Source of the DNA: Halorarius halobius
Lineage (GTDB): Archaea; Halobacteriota; Halobacteria; Halobacteriales; Haloarculaceae
Length of the DNA stretch: 64,000 bases
Direction of reading: 5' to 3'
Assembly: GCF_024298865.1 (NCBI RefSeq)
Contig: NZ_CP101162.1
Location: forward strand, 62,001-126,000
Shown here: in pieces, positions 1 through 9,080 of the stretch
Position numbering within the stretch: the first letter of the stretch is position 1
Layout: each line of letters starts with the position of its first letter
Notes under the pieces: model-generated
What the model saw: the letters and a program-made list of their open reading frames with translations, nothing else
Databases searched by the model: none
What the model was told of the DNA's origin: nothing
Position numbers and translations under genes: made by a program

Positions 1-85
1 CCAGACGTGGGATTTGACGGTAGTTCGGAACGTCTTGGGATCGATTCACGAATCGAAATTGAGGATCTGCGGAGGGTACGATCGC
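1..85. other. Short gene-free window edge
   Basis: No coding frame or structure of note is visible before the DUF21 gene's stop codon; the bases may belong to a neighbour outside the window. Confidence 0.4.
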
Positions 86-604
86 TCAGTCGTCGAGATA
101 TGGTTTCTCGATGTGTTGGTCACCCCCGATGAGTGTCGTCAGCCACCGGGTGACGATATCGAACACCGCAACGAGTGGGCCCAACGCTCGTTCGACGTAT
201 GAGATCGGGCGAGCGACGCGGAGACTCCACGACTCCGCATGCCCGAGTCCGTAGGATTTCGGCACGATTTCGCCGAAGACGAGGATGAGCACGCTCACGC
301 TGAGCGTTGCTATCACGACGGTGAAACCAGGGGGAACAAACCGTGCAACGAGGAGTGTGATAATGCTGGTGATAGCGATGTTGACGAGGTTGTTCCCGAC
401 TAGCAGCGTGACAAGGAGTCGATGCGGATTCGCGCGGAGTTGTTGGAGTGTACGGCTTTCCCGTGTACTGTCTTCGGGAGGGGTCTGTATCCATTCATCT
501 GGGAGCGAAAAGATCGCTGACTCACTGCTGGAAAAGAACGCACTCAATGATAACAGAATCACGACTGCGAGAAGCGACGGTACCACTATCGAGTATGTAC
601 TCAT
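86..604 (-). CDS. DUF21 (CNNM-type) membrane protein without CBS domains
   Basis: A 172-residue membrane protein starting MSTYSIVV. It has a DUF21 transmembrane core: a first helix ending in the FFSSSESAIFSL motif, then three further hydrophobic segments including VPKSYGLGHAESW, the family's conserved P-K-x-hydrophobic turn. CNNM/HlyC relatives normally continue into CBS and CorC/HlyC domains; this one stops directly after the membrane core, and the bases beyond the stop do not continue the family. A further in-frame start lies at 655, but the ATG at 604 places the hydrophobic region at the N-terminus. It abuts a truncated AAA gene in divergent orientation. Likely membrane-located, possibly in divalent-cation transport; the role is inferred. 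Confidence 0.8.
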   Translation of the reverse strand: MSTYSIVVPSLLAVVILLSLSAFFSSSESAIFSLPDEWIQTPPEDSTRESRTLQQLRANPHRLLVTLLVGNNLVNIAITSIITLLVARFVPPGFTVVIATLSVSVLILVFGEIVPKSYGLGHAESWSLRVARPISYVERALGPLVAVFDIVTRWLTTLIGGDQHIEKPYLDD

Positions 605-633
605 ATCTGACTCGTACGCTGGTAAGCGTATGA

Positions 634-1008
634 ATACGGTGGTTAGTCCCTTCAATCGACGACGACATCACGCGTGCGGGTCGCATCGAGCGCACGATTG
701 AGGTCGGAGCGCCGGACGAGGAGACCAGACGCGAAATCCTGGCGATCCATACTCGGTCCCGGCCGCTGGCCGACGACGTCGATCTTGACCACCTGGCAGC
801 CGAAACCGATGGCTTCGTGGGTGCCGATCTGGCGGCGGTGTGTCGAGAGGCGGCGACGATAGCAGTTCGTGAACACGTCCAAGCCCAGACCGAGGGTGTG
901 GCAGCGGCCGTCGAGGATATCGTGCTTACCCAGGCGTACTTCAAGACGGCACTGGAAGAGATTCGTCCGGAAAACGCCAACCTCGCCGAGGAAGCGGACG
1001 AGCTGTGA
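634..1008 (+). pseudogene. 3' remnant of a CDC48-type AAA ATPase
   Basis: An open frame with no initiation region encodes only the end of an AAA module: the D-D-x-x-x-R-x-G-R-x-E arginine-finger region (DDDITRAGRIERTIEVGAPD), the sensor-2 helix region (ADDVDLDHLA..DGFVGADLAAVCREAA) and a C-terminal tail. Walker A and B and the whole first AAA domain are absent, and an in-frame stop lies at 631-633. This matches the end of haloarchaeal CDC48 proteins. Deletion or rearrangement probably removed the 5' part and joined the stump to the DUF21 gene. The ATG at 817 could still allow a 63-residue peptide. Confidence 0.75.
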
Positions 1009-1062
1009 CCGTGGCGTCCGTCCACCTTTTAGTACCGGCCCCGCCAAGCTGACGGACGGTCT

Positions 1063-2721
1063 ATGCGACCCTATGAATTAGTAGATAAACTTCCCCCAAA
1101 GCGCTTCACCCGACGACAGCGACTCCTTCTCGTCTACGTCGTTGGTCTCGTCACGGTCATCCTCTCTTATACGCTCCTTTACAACGTGGGGATGCGCTAC
1201 TTCGAGGGCAACCAGCAGTCGTTGTTCCACTCGGCCCAGATCGTCGTCGAGACGATGACGACGACCGGATACGGGTCTGATTCCCCGTGGTCGACGCCCG
1301 CGATGAATCTTATGATGATAACGATGCAGGTCACCGGGGTCGGCATCGGCTTCGTAACGCTACGGATACTCGTCATACCCTTGTTCGAGCGGGCCCCGCT
1401 CGAACTCGATGATCGTCTGTCCGCCAAGAACGACCATATCGTCCTCGCGGAGTACCAGCGCAACACGGAGGTCATGCTCGACGAGCTCGAAGAGCTGGGC
1501 GTTCAGTACGTCCTCATAGAGTCGGAGGAGGACGAGGCGAAGCGACTCTCGGACGATAGCTATCAAGTCATCCACGGCGATCCCGAGGACCGGGACGATC
1601 TCGATCGGGCCATGATCGAGCACGCAAAGTTGCTCATCACTGACGCGGGAGACCGAACCGCAAGTATCGTCCTCACGGCGTTGGAAGCGAACGAAGCCCT
1701 TGACGTCGTCAGCTTTACTGCCTCTACCCGGCGCAAGGCGGCACTAATGGAAATTGGCGTCGACAGAAGTGTCGCTCCCAATGCGCTCATCGGGCAACAG
1801 TTGGCCGAGAAGGCGACCACACCTATTGCGGTCGATCCGGACGTCGAGAGCGACGAAATGGGCATCCGAGAGATCTTGGTTCGTCGCGACAGCCCGTTAC
1901 ACGGCGTCCGGGTCAGCGACTCCCCGGTGGCCGATCATCCGGATCTAACTCTCGTCGCCGGCTGGTTCAACGGAGAACTACGCGTTCCCCCTGAACCGGG
2001 GGACCGACTTACACCGAACACAGTGCTCCTCGTAGCCGGTCCAGTGTCGGAGATCGCAGACCTCACCAGGGAGGTCGCTGGAGTGCGGCACCCGAGTGAT
2101 ACGACGCATTCCGACATCGTCATCGCCGGATTGGGGGAGGGCGGGTCCGCCGCGATGAAAACCCTCCCCACGGAGACGACCGTAACCACCATTGATTTGA
2201 ATCCGGACGTCACGCCCGATATCGTCGGCGACGCAACTGAGCCGGAGACGCTCCGCAAGGCGGGCATCGAAGCGGCGACTGCACTTATTGTAACCGTCGA
2301 TGACGATGCGACGGCCCTCCTGACCGTGGCGATGGCACGGGCGCTATCGTCGGATGTGGAGATCCTCGCTCGGGTCACTGCCGCAGAGAAGGCCACCGCC
2401 GCCGTCCGGGCCGGCGCCGACTACACGCTCTCCGTCCAGCGCGTGTGTGCCAGATTGGTTGCCGCCGAGGCCCACGGCGAGCGTGTGATGTCTCCCGTGA
2501 ACCAGATCCGGCTCGTCCGGGCATCGGGGGATTCGTTCGTGGGTGAAGAGTTGGCGACGATTCGTCAGGATCCGGACCGCGACTGGACAGTGGTCGGTAT
2601 CGCACGAGCGGGCAAGATCCTCACTGACGAGGAGACGAGGGTTCGCCAAACGGACGAGGTGTTCGTCGCAGGCAGCGACGACGCCATACAGAAATTCGAG
2701 CGTACAGTTGACGCTACCTAA
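1063..2721 (+). CDS. Two-TM potassium channel with tandem RCK/TrkA domains
   Basis: Predicted potassium channel subunit of 552 residues. A first transmembrane helix lies near residues 20-43. The pore loop has the selectivity filter TTTGYGSD at about 66-73 and the second helix is at about 79-105. Two cytosolic regulator units follow: a TrkA-N/RCK domain from about 123, a TrkA-C domain, a second TrkA-N domain from about 350 (IVIAGLGEGG) and a second TrkA-C domain to the end. In this family RCK domains bind nucleotide or Ca2+ and gate K+ flow. The start follows a TTTTAG box about 35 bp upstream. Probably a single-gene unit with a role in osmotic K+ balance. Confidence 0.93.
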   Translation: MRPYELVDKLPPKRFTRRQRLLLVYVVGLVTVILSYTLLYNVGMRYFEGNQQSLFHSAQIVVETMTTTGYGSDSPWSTPAMNLMMITMQVTGVGIGFVTLRILVIPLFERAPLELDDRLSAKNDHIVLAEYQRNTEVMLDELEELGVQYVLIESEEDEAKRLSDDSYQVIHGDPEDRDDLDRAMIEHAKLLITDAGDRTASIVLTALEANEALDVVSFTASTRRKAALMEIGVDRSVAPNALIGQQLAEKATTPIAVDPDVESDEMGIREILVRRDSPLHGVRVSDSPVADHPDLTLVAGWFNGELRVPPEPGDRLTPNTVLLVAGPVSEIADLTREVAGVRHPSDTTHSDIVIAGLGEGGSAAMKTLPTETTVTTIDLNPDVTPDIVGDATEPETLRKAGIEAATALIVTVDDDATALLTVAMARALSSDVEILARVTAAEKATAAVRAGADYTLSVQRVCARLVAAEAHGERVMSPVNQIRLVRASGDSFVGEELATIRQDPDRDWTVVGIARAGKILTDEETRVRQTDEVFVAGSDDAIQKFERTVDAT

Positions 2722-2810
2722 CTGTATCTGTCAAATGTGAATGTATACGAACCGATGTACCACACTTATATCTGAATGGGGTTGGTGTTACCTGTGACGT
2801 GATCTAAGAG

Positions 2811-3065
2811 ATGGGTTTCCTCGATTCGTTCGGTGTTCTGGTCAGTAGCATCATTGCAGCAATCGTCATGCTCGTGTTCGCCATCCTCAGCTTTTTCGTC
2901 ACCGTGTTCATCGTGCAGATCGGTGCTGGCCTGGCCGGGTATTCCCCGAGCGGGGATTTCGTAGCGCTGTCCGCAGCAATTCTGTCCGCAAGCGCGATCA
3001 TGGCTGGCGCATCGCCGATGTCGGGACTCAGCGGACTGACCGACACCGACTCCCGCTCACAGTAG
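2811..3065 (+). CDS. Small hypothetical membrane protein
   Basis: An 84-residue protein of unrecognised family. Residues about 7-40 are strongly hydrophobic (one long or two short helices), and a second hydrophobic stretch lies at about 50-70 (FVALSAAILSASAIMAG). The tail is polar and acidic. A TTATAT box about 45 bp upstream supports transcription. It lies between the K+ channel and the CBS protein on the same strand, without obvious operon coupling. Confidence 0.6.
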   Translation: MGFLDSFGVLVSSIIAAIVMLVFAILSFFVTVFIVQIGAGLAGYSPSGDFVALSAAILSASAIMAGASPMSGLSGLTDTDSRSQ

Positions 3066-3184
3066 TCATCCGCGGACATTTCACTATCCATTCAGGTACT
3101 GAGTGACGCCGACAGGGTAACGTGTCGTCGGATTTCGAGCTGATTCCGCTCGGCTTCACTGGTGTGTTGTGTGTTTCTCGAAGT

Positions 3185-3236
3185 TGCAGGGCTAACACCC
3201 CGCCCTCAGAGCCCTTCAGGTCGGGGAGGATGTCAA
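3185..3236 (+). mobile_element. Relic right end of an IS200/IS605-type element
   Basis: A noncoding stretch with an imperfect stem (CACCCCGCCCTC paired with GGTCGGGG) followed by GGAGGATGTCAA, the typical last bases of haloarchaeal TnpB-bearing IS200/IS605 elements. No tnpA or tnpB reading frame is left beside it, so only the 3' terminus has survived. In Halobacterium the corresponding 3' ends of tnpB transcripts make small RNAs; whether this one is transcribed is unknown. Confidence 0.5.
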
Positions 3237-3358
3237 CGGAGCCAAGCACCTGAACTGCTCCAGTATCTCCGAGAAGGAAGCCAGCGAAGAATCGCCTCCG
3301 ACGATCAGGGGTGGGACAGGCATAACCGTCCAGCGGCCCTCTCACTAGAGAGTTACCC

Positions 3359-4570
3359 ATGGATATCTCCGAGATTCTTTCAACGGAGTTCATCGAGTTC
3401 GACATCGGAACCCCGCTCTCGAAAGTCGCCGGGGCATTCGAGAATCAGGAACTCGATGCCGTCGTCGTAACAGATGGCGACGAGTATCGCGGCGTCGTTA
3501 GTCGCCGACAGCTGGCGTCCTCGTCCAACCAGCCGTCTGCGAAGGTCGGTTCACAGGTCCAGCACGTCCCGACTGTCGACCGTACCGAGGACGTCCGCGA
3601 CGTCGCGCGGCTCATGATCGGCAGCGACGCCAAAACGCTCCCTGTACTTGACGCCGACGGCCGTGTCGTCGGTGTGGTGACCGGCGATGCCATCCTCGAG
3701 GCCGTTCGCCCGTTTCTCGCCGCAGTGACTGTCGAAGACGCCTACACGGCAGAATTGATCAGTGCGAGCCCTGAAACCACGATTGGGAAAGCGCTCAATA
3801 TGCTTCGAGACGCCGGTATCGCCCATCTCCCGGTCGTCGACAGGGACGACCTCGTGGGGATGCTCAGCCTGTACGACGTCATCAAGTTCACGACGCGGGG
3901 CGGCACCAAGAGCCAGGGCGGTTCGTCGAGCGGCTTCGGTGGCCGCGGTGGCGGGGGGCAGAACCGTGGCGGGTTCGGCGCGCGCGAGGGCGACGCCGAC
4001 CGGATGCTCGACCTGCCGGTCCGGAACCTGATGTCTGATGCAGTCGCAACGATAGAGCGGAGCGCACCGCTTGACGAGGTTGTCGAGACGATGTTCGAGC
4101 GAGAGATCTCCTCGCTCGTCGTCACGGCCGACGACACCAGTGAACCGATCGGGATCATCACGAAGACGGACGTCATCGAGGCACTCACCTGGGAGCGCAA
4201 TGACCGGAACGCCGTGCAGGTGTTCGGCCTCGACCTACTGGAGGGGATGGACTACGACGACGTCTCTGCGCTGATCGAGCGCATGACCTCGAAGTACGGT
4301 GAGATGAGCGTGATCAAGGCTAGCATCGAACTGCAGGAGCACAAGGAACAGAGCCGGGGTGTCCCGCTGGTGCTGGCGCGGATTCGACTGGTAACCGACC
4401 GTGGCTACTTCACGGCTGATGGGGAGGGGTACGGTGCCTCTCACGCCCTTCGACTTGCCGCAAACGCGGTCGAACGCCAGCTGCTCAAGGGGAAGACATA
4501 CGGACAGTCGAAGAAGCGTCCCGACGCTGATGAGCAGGCACAGCTCTATGGGTGGTGGCTCGGCGGGTGA
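3359..4570 (+). CDS. Four-CBS-domain protein with HPF/S30AE-like tail
   Basis: A 403-residue soluble protein. Three CBS motifs occupy about residues 5-175, then a Gly-rich flexible linker (about 178-210, SGFGGRGGGGQNRGGFG), a fourth CBS domain at about 217-270, and a C-terminal region from about 285 that resembles the ribosome hibernation-promoting fold (AANAVERQLLKGKTYGQSK corresponds to the LerQlrK signature). CBS pairs bind adenosine nucleotides, so this could couple energy charge to ribosome dormancy; that is inference from domain content. It is a single-gene unit with ATG at 3359 just after a TAG-rich AT box. Confidence 0.82.
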   Translation: MDISEILSTEFIEFDIGTPLSKVAGAFENQELDAVVVTDGDEYRGVVSRRQLASSSNQPSAKVGSQVQHVPTVDRTEDVRDVARLMIGSDAKTLPVLDADGRVVGVVTGDAILEAVRPFLAAVTVEDAYTAELISASPETTIGKALNMLRDAGIAHLPVVDRDDLVGMLSLYDVIKFTTRGGTKSQGGSSSGFGGRGGGGQNRGGFGAREGDADRMLDLPVRNLMSDAVATIERSAPLDEVVETMFEREISSLVVTADDTSEPIGIITKTDVIEALTWERNDRNAVQVFGLDLLEGMDYDDVSALIERMTSKYGEMSVIKASIELQEHKEQSRGVPLVLARIRLVTDRGYFTADGEGYGASHALRLAANAVERQLLKGKTYGQSKKRPDADEQAQLYGWWLGG

Positions 4571-4777
4571 ATACACGAAGTCCAGTCCACCTATCGATGG
4601 CTTCCCTGCCGCTGGGTATTTCCCCCCAGTCGCGGAGGCAGAATAGTGATTGCTTCTGAGTGGTCGGGATCACGTCAGTCGCCAGCGTGTGATCTCCGCC
4701 GCGCCGTCGACGATGGGATTCTCTCGCCGGATTAAAATAGATGCGTACGATCACCCGCAGGTGGATCTGATCGGGAC

Positions 4778-5206
4778 TTAACGTTGGGTTTTGCGGATAA
4801 ACTCGTCGAGGTCTTCTTCGATGAGCGTCGCAACGCGCTCACTATATCGCCAGAGTGCGGCGTTGAGCCGTTCTTCGGTTTCGTCGTCGAGTTCGTCTGC
4901 TCCCCGAAGGATGGAGTCTTTGGTGATCTGCGGGTGGTACACACAGACGACGCCGAGTGAGGTATCCGAACTCGAGGTCCCCGCCGTGTGGATTCCGTAC
5001 TGATCGGTCCCCCAGACACCATCGCCGCCCTCTCGCTCCAGTTCCGAGTCGAGCGCATCGAGCAATTGCACATCTTCAGAGGAGAGGAGGGGGTCGTCGC
5101 CTTCGAACAGTTCGGCGTACGCCTCCATTCGAGCACGTTTCGTCCACTGGTCCAACCGGGAACGCGCCCGTAGCACGAGTTGTCGCTCGTCTGGAAATTC
5201 GGCCAT
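4778..5206 (-). CDS. Conserved acidic hypothetical protein
   Basis: A 142-residue soluble acidic protein. An upstream in-frame extension is low-complexity and basic, so the ATG at 5206 (MAEFPDERQLVLRARSRL) is taken as the start. The N-terminal half is helical and the middle has a beta-like stretch (GTDQYGIHTAG..LGVVCVYHPQ). The C-terminus is a long charged helix (DDETEERLNAALWRYSERVA). The family is not recognised, but the codon usage and acidity fit a real haloarchaeal gene. It lies downstream of a zinc-ribbon gene on the same strand. Confidence 0.7.
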   Translation of the reverse strand: MAEFPDERQLVLRARSRLDQWTKRARMEAYAELFEGDDPLLSSEDVQLLDALDSELEREGGDGVWGTDQYGIHTAGTSSSDTSLGVVCVYHPQITKDSILRGADELDDETEERLNAALWRYSERVATLIEEDLDEFIRKTQR

Positions 5207-5382
5207 AGTCCTCTGTGGACGGCTGGGGCAATCAACGTTCGTACGGTCGCTCTGGTCGAGACCCATGCTGGTGATGGTTCTGAGACGAGAAGAGCGTATT
5301 CGCTCGGTCTCGACTGTCGGTACCGTGCTGTGGCTTCTGGGGTACGGGCTCGTACACGGAGCGTGATGGGTACGACTGCCTC

Positions 5383-5529
5383 TCAGTCGTCGTGTGGAAC
5401 GCTGCTGTTCACCAACCGCCCACCACACTCCGGACAGCTGAGCGCGTCCTCGGGATCTTCGATACCGTCTCCACAGTCGCGACAGACGTACAGCGTTGGC
5501 TCAGAATCTGATTCGATGTTCGGTACCAT
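5383..5529 (-). CDS. 48-residue CxxC zinc-ribbon protein
   Basis: A tiny protein (MVPNIESDSEPTLYVCRDCG...) with two cysteine pairs, CRDC and CPEC, separated by about 18 residues: a minimal zinc-ribbon/zinc-finger of the kind common in haloarchaea. The partner is unknown; such proteins often bind nucleic acid or act as small regulators. The ATG at 5529 is the only sensible start. Confidence 0.72.
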   Translation of the reverse strand: MVPNIESDSEPTLYVCRDCGDGIEDPEDALSCPECGGRLVNSSVPHDD

Positions 5530-5691
5530 ATAGCATGGTTGGTGCGCGAGGCATTAACACTTGGGACCGATCTCGTTCAGGAGAAACTGCAACGGGCCGG
5601 GTAAGGTCGTGGTGGTCAACCACTCTGTCTTTCAGGTGGTGATTGGCCCTCCACCCCCCACGTTATACACGTCCCTCTCCTACCGTTGTTT

Positions 5692-5943
5692 GTGGCGACG
5701 ATTGTCTATCAAGGCGTGGATAACACTGTCTCAGAAGCGATCGACGATGTGAAATTCAACTACTGAGAGGACCACTGGCAGATTCATCATGGCGACGACG
5801 AGTACACGTACATCCTGAGAGAGCGTGTCTATACGGTGAAGATGACCGACCCGCACTTTCACAATGGACGAGTAGACCCACGGTCAAGAGAACGCTCTGG
5901 AATCGGAGTCCACGTACGCTCTCAGGTCGTATTTCGCTGTTGA
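5692..5943 (+). pseudogene. Hypothetical gene broken by one nonsense codon
   Basis: One reading frame runs from GTG 5692 to TGA 5941-5943 and is interrupted only by TGA at 5764-5766. The two halves read VATIVYQGVDNTVSEAIDDV and EDHWQIHHGDDEYTYILRER, both protein-like and acidic as expected here. The stop could come from a single C-to-T change of CGA (Arg). A TTATAC box about 28 bp upstream of GTG fits leaderless expression. The family is not recognised. Sequencing error would be an alternative explanation. Confidence 0.5.
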
Positions 5944-5958
5944 GTCAGACCACCCGCG

Positions 5959-7845
5959 TCAAACACGGACACCCCAGAAGAATGCAATCCCGAGGACAGT
6001 GACGACCGACAGCAGCAACTGCAACGGGGCCCCAACCCGCAGGAAGTCCGAGAATTTGTAGCCACCAGGCCCGTAGACGAAGAGATTCGTCTGGTAACCG
6101 ACCGGCGTCATAAATGCTGTCGAGGCGGCGAACGTCACGGCGAGGACGAACGCGAACGCGTTCGCGCCGATCGACTGGGCCGCACTGGCCGCGACAGGAA
6201 TCATCAACACGACGCTCGCGTTGTTACTGATGACGCTCGTCAACAATCCAGTCGCGACGTAGAACACCCAGAGGACACCGATTGCTGGTAAGAACGTCGC
6301 CGTTGAGGCGACTGCATCGCCGAGCAGCGCCGCAGCCCCGGTCTGCTGAAGGGCGATACCGAGCGGGATAACCCCGGCGAGCAGGAAGATCACGTTCCAC
6401 TCGACGGACGAGTAGAGTTCGGTCGGTTTCAGGACGCCAGTGAAGACCATTGCCACTACGCCGGCAAGTGCTGAGACGACGATCGGGAGAAGGTTTAGTG
6501 CTGGCAATGCGACGACACCGGCGATGATTCCCACTGCGAACGGGATCTTCTCGCTCCGATAGGTCACCTCGTCGAACTCGTGGGCGACGATGAAGTCCTC
6601 GTTCTCGACGAGTCGAGTGAGGCTATCGGGCGGTGCCTGCACGAGGAGCGTGTCACCGACCCGGATACGGCTCTCCTCGAACCGGTCTCGGACGACGTCA
6701 CCGCGGGTTCGAAAGGCGAGGACGTTCGCGTCGTAGCGCTGTCGAAAGTTCGAACTCGCAAGCGTCTCGCCGGCGAGAAACGACCCCGACGGGATAACAA
6801 CCTCGACGAGGACCGGTTCTTCCTCATCCGGATACAGGTCGTCATCGGTCCGAGGGCCGCCCGATAATGTGAGGCCTTCCGTGCTCATGATCTGTTCGAG
6901 CGTCTCCCGGTTCGTCCTGAGCCGGAGCGTGTCGCTCTCGCGGATCTCCTTGCGAGCGAGCGGTTCCGAAAAGCGCTCGCCGTATCGGATCAGCTGTAAC
7001 ACGTCGATGTCGAGTTCGTCGTCTCCCAGTGCCTCCTCGACCGTTTTACCAATAAATGACGAGTTCGCCGGAACTACGACGTCTGCGAGGTACTCCTGGA
7101 GGGCGTACTCCTCAAGGAGGTCCTCGTCAGCGGGGATTCGTTCGGGGAGCAGTCGAACGCCGACCGTCATCAGATAGACTGCGCCCACCGCGAACACGAT
7201 GACACCTAGCTTGGTGAACTCGAACATTCCGAACGCGTGCAACCCGAGCCCGGGCGACTCCGCACCGAGCTGGGCTGCGATGTCACTTGCGAGGATGTTC
7301 GTCGACGTGCCGATGAGTGTCAACATGCCGCCGAGCATCGATGCGAACGACAGCGGGATGAGCAGCTTCGACGGTGAGGTCTTTCCGTTGTGCGCAAGGT
7401 CGTTAATGACCGGGACCAGAATTGCGACGACTGGCGTATTGTTGATGAACCCCGAGATCGGTCCGGAGACACCGACCGTCGCGGCGAGTTGCTTGCGCTG
7501 ATCGGCCCCAGCGAATGCAGCCATCTTCCGGCCGATCAACTGCACGATGCCGGTTCGATTGATTCCCGTGCTCAGGATGAGCATGGCCAGGACAGTGATC
7601 GTAGCTGGATTGGCAAATCCCGAGATTCCCTCTCGCGGAGAAATCTGCGTCCATGGCTCGAATACGATCAACAACACCATCACCAGAATCGCAGTGACGT
7701 CGATCGGGACCCATTCAGTGGCAAACATCACAAGCGCGAGCAGGATAATGGCGAAAACGACGAGCATGTCGGTCGTTACAGACGTCAAGTCAAGGCCTTG
7801 GACCGCCAGCGAAATTGTAGAGAAGGACACACCAAATAGAGACAC
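5959..7845 (-). CDS. SLC13/DASS-type permease with two TrkA-C domains
   Basis: A 628-residue anion/sodium symporter-like permease. Four or five N-terminal helices and a conserved hairpin (GFINNTPVVAILVPV) are followed by a cytosolic insert with two TrkA-C (RCK-C) domains at about residues 230-420, and then a second membrane half ending with a second SNNASVVLMIPVA loop, the internally repeated signature of this superfamily. Relatives move sulfate, dicarboxylates or other anions; the substrate here is not evident. The first codon is GTG at 7845; the next ATG would cut into the first helix. Confidence 0.88.
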   Translation of the reverse strand: MSLFGVSFSTISLAVQGLDLTSVTTDMLVVFAIILLALVMFATEWVPIDVTAILVMVLLIVFEPWTQISPREGISGFANPATITVLAMLILSTGINRTGIVQLIGRKMAAFAGADQRKQLAATVGVSGPISGFINNTPVVAILVPVINDLAHNGKTSPSKLLIPLSFASMLGGMLTLIGTSTNILASDIAAQLGAESPGLGLHAFGMFEFTKLGVIVFAVGAVYLMTVGVRLLPERIPADEDLLEEYALQEYLADVVVPANSSFIGKTVEEALGDDELDIDVLQLIRYGERFSEPLARKEIRESDTLRLRTNRETLEQIMSTEGLTLSGGPRTDDDLYPDEEEPVLVEVVIPSGSFLAGETLASSNFRQRYDANVLAFRTRGDVVRDRFEESRIRVGDTLLVQAPPDSLTRLVENEDFIVAHEFDEVTYRSEKIPFAVGIIAGVVALPALNLLPIVVSALAGVVAMVFTGVLKPTELYSSVEWNVIFLLAGVIPLGIALQQTGAAALLGDAVASTATFLPAIGVLWVFYVATGLLTSVISNNASVVLMIPVAASAAQSIGANAFAFVLAVTFAASTAFMTPVGYQTNLFVYGPGGYKFSDFLRVGAPLQLLLSVVTVLGIAFFWGVRV

Positions 7846-8217
7846 TTACTCGGGAAAAGGTCTGGTATGTGTACCCGCCGACTGCTGAGTGGAGCCTTGT
7901 TTAGAGGCTCGTGAGAGCGGCGCAAACGGTGGTTGTCGTCTCCAGGGATTGGTTACTTGTGAGAGTATTGGTGTGGATGTGCGACGGTGACCGACTAGAA
8001 GACTCGGGAGCACAGGTGAGTTGTCGGACTCAGCGTCACGGTCGGTCCAACCGCAAGGTCCATTCTGCGGGACCGAAACGAGGTCTCGTTAATACCACCG
8101 CTAATACGCCTGAATTAGCGCGTTTAACCAAGCCTGCTGAGTGGTATTTGCGTGGACGACGGAGTGACTGTCAGTTCGAGAAGCCCAGCAGAACGCGTGG
8201 AACTCCCAGAATATCGG
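7846..8217. other. Intergenic region with one short hairpin
   Basis: No convincing gene on either strand. The one structure seen is a perfect 6-bp inverted repeat, GCTAAT (8100-8105) and ATTAGC (8114-8119), with an 8-base loop. It sits between the 3' end of the CBS-pair gene and the 5' end of the permease gene, both on the minus strand, so it may hold the permease promoter or the CBS gene's terminator. Confidence 0.4.
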
Positions 8218-8634
8218 TCACTGGTCAGTCATATCGCCCGGACTTGGTTCCTCTCCACGAGAGATAAACGCCGTCAGGTCCGTTGTCGTGATGACACCGA
8301 TGACTTCCCCCTCATCGAGAACCGGGACGTGGTGAAAGCCATGTTCGAGCATCAAATCTGCGACGCTGCGAATCGGTTCGTTTGCGGTGATTGTGGTGAC
8401 GTCCGTACTCATCGATCTCTCGACGGTCGCGTTCGGATCGAGGTCACCTTCTGCGACGATCCTGATGAAATCAGTTGCAGTGAGAATTCCTTCGAGTTGA
8501 TCGTTCTCGTCAACGACGATGACCGAGCCAATACCATGTTCGAGCATCAGCCTTCCGGCATCCCGAAGTGACGTGTCGGCACCTACTGTGTGAACCGGCG
8601 ACGACATGAGGCTTCCAACGAAAACATCGTCCAT
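8218..8634 (-). CDS. CBS-pair (Bateman module) protein
   Basis: A stand-alone 138-residue protein made of two CBS motifs: about residues 8-60 (SPVHTVGADTSLRDAGRLML, then GILTATDFI) and about 72-125 (TTITANEPIRSVADLMLEHG, then GVITTTDLT). Such modules bind AMP, ATP or SAM and act as sensors or regulators of partner proteins. The tail is short and polar. It is monocistronic; no partner gene is evident beside it. Confidence 0.9.
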   Translation of the reverse strand: MDDVFVGSLMSSPVHTVGADTSLRDAGRLMLEHGIGSVIVVDENDQLEGILTATDFIRIVAEGDLDPNATVERSMSTDVTTITANEPIRSVADLMLEHGFHHVPVLDEGEVIGVITTTDLTAFISRGEEPSPGDMTDQ

Positions 8635-8900
8635 GTCCTAACGGAGCATCTGTCCGGGAATAAGATTTCGCACCACTGTATGAATCTTAGAGGAATGCAC
8701 GCTTGTGTCGTGTGGAGGGACGCCTCAGTACCGCTCTCTGACCGTGCGTGGTGTCGTCAATTTAGGGCCGGAGGGACACTGCGGAATCGATTCTGTAGAC
8801 ATCGTCTGTTGTGAAATGACGGGAGGGCGAGGACACTTCTCGGAAACCAGCGACCTCGAGAACGTTTTATCACCCTTGTTGCCGTACGTTTCAGGAACAG

Positions 8901-9080
8901 ATGGGACTTTTCAGACGAGTCGGGAGGCAGGTAGAACAGTTCAAGCAAACCGCTACCGAGACTGCCAAGGAGAATGCAAACTACCAGTGTGAGGCATGTG
9001 ATGTACGGCTTCATTCCAACCACGATCAGTGCCCGGAATGCGGGGCCGAAGCCCTCCGTTCAACGGCGGTAGTGGAGTGA
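8901..9080 (+). CDS. 59-residue zinc-ribbon protein
   Basis: A small protein starting MGLFRRVGRQVEQFKQ. A basic amphipathic helix is followed by a zinc ribbon with CEAC and CPEC pairs (residues about 30-47). The basic helix plus ribbon suggests nucleic-acid or membrane association, but no function is known. A TTTCAG-rich AT region immediately precedes the ATG. Confidence 0.75.
   Translation: MGLFRRVGRQVEQFKQTATETAKENANYQCEACDVRLHSNHDQCPECGAEALRSTAVVE

Noticed and set aside
3880..4010. Gly/Gln-rich repeat in the CBS protein as a tandem DNA repeat
   Set aside because: The Gly codons vary and the stretch is a linker between CBS domains rather than a DNA repeat array.
7911..8267. Plus-strand frame of 118 codons between permease and CBS gene
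   Set aside because: Protein quality is poor, no promoter is evident, and it overlaps the antisense CBS gene's 3' end.
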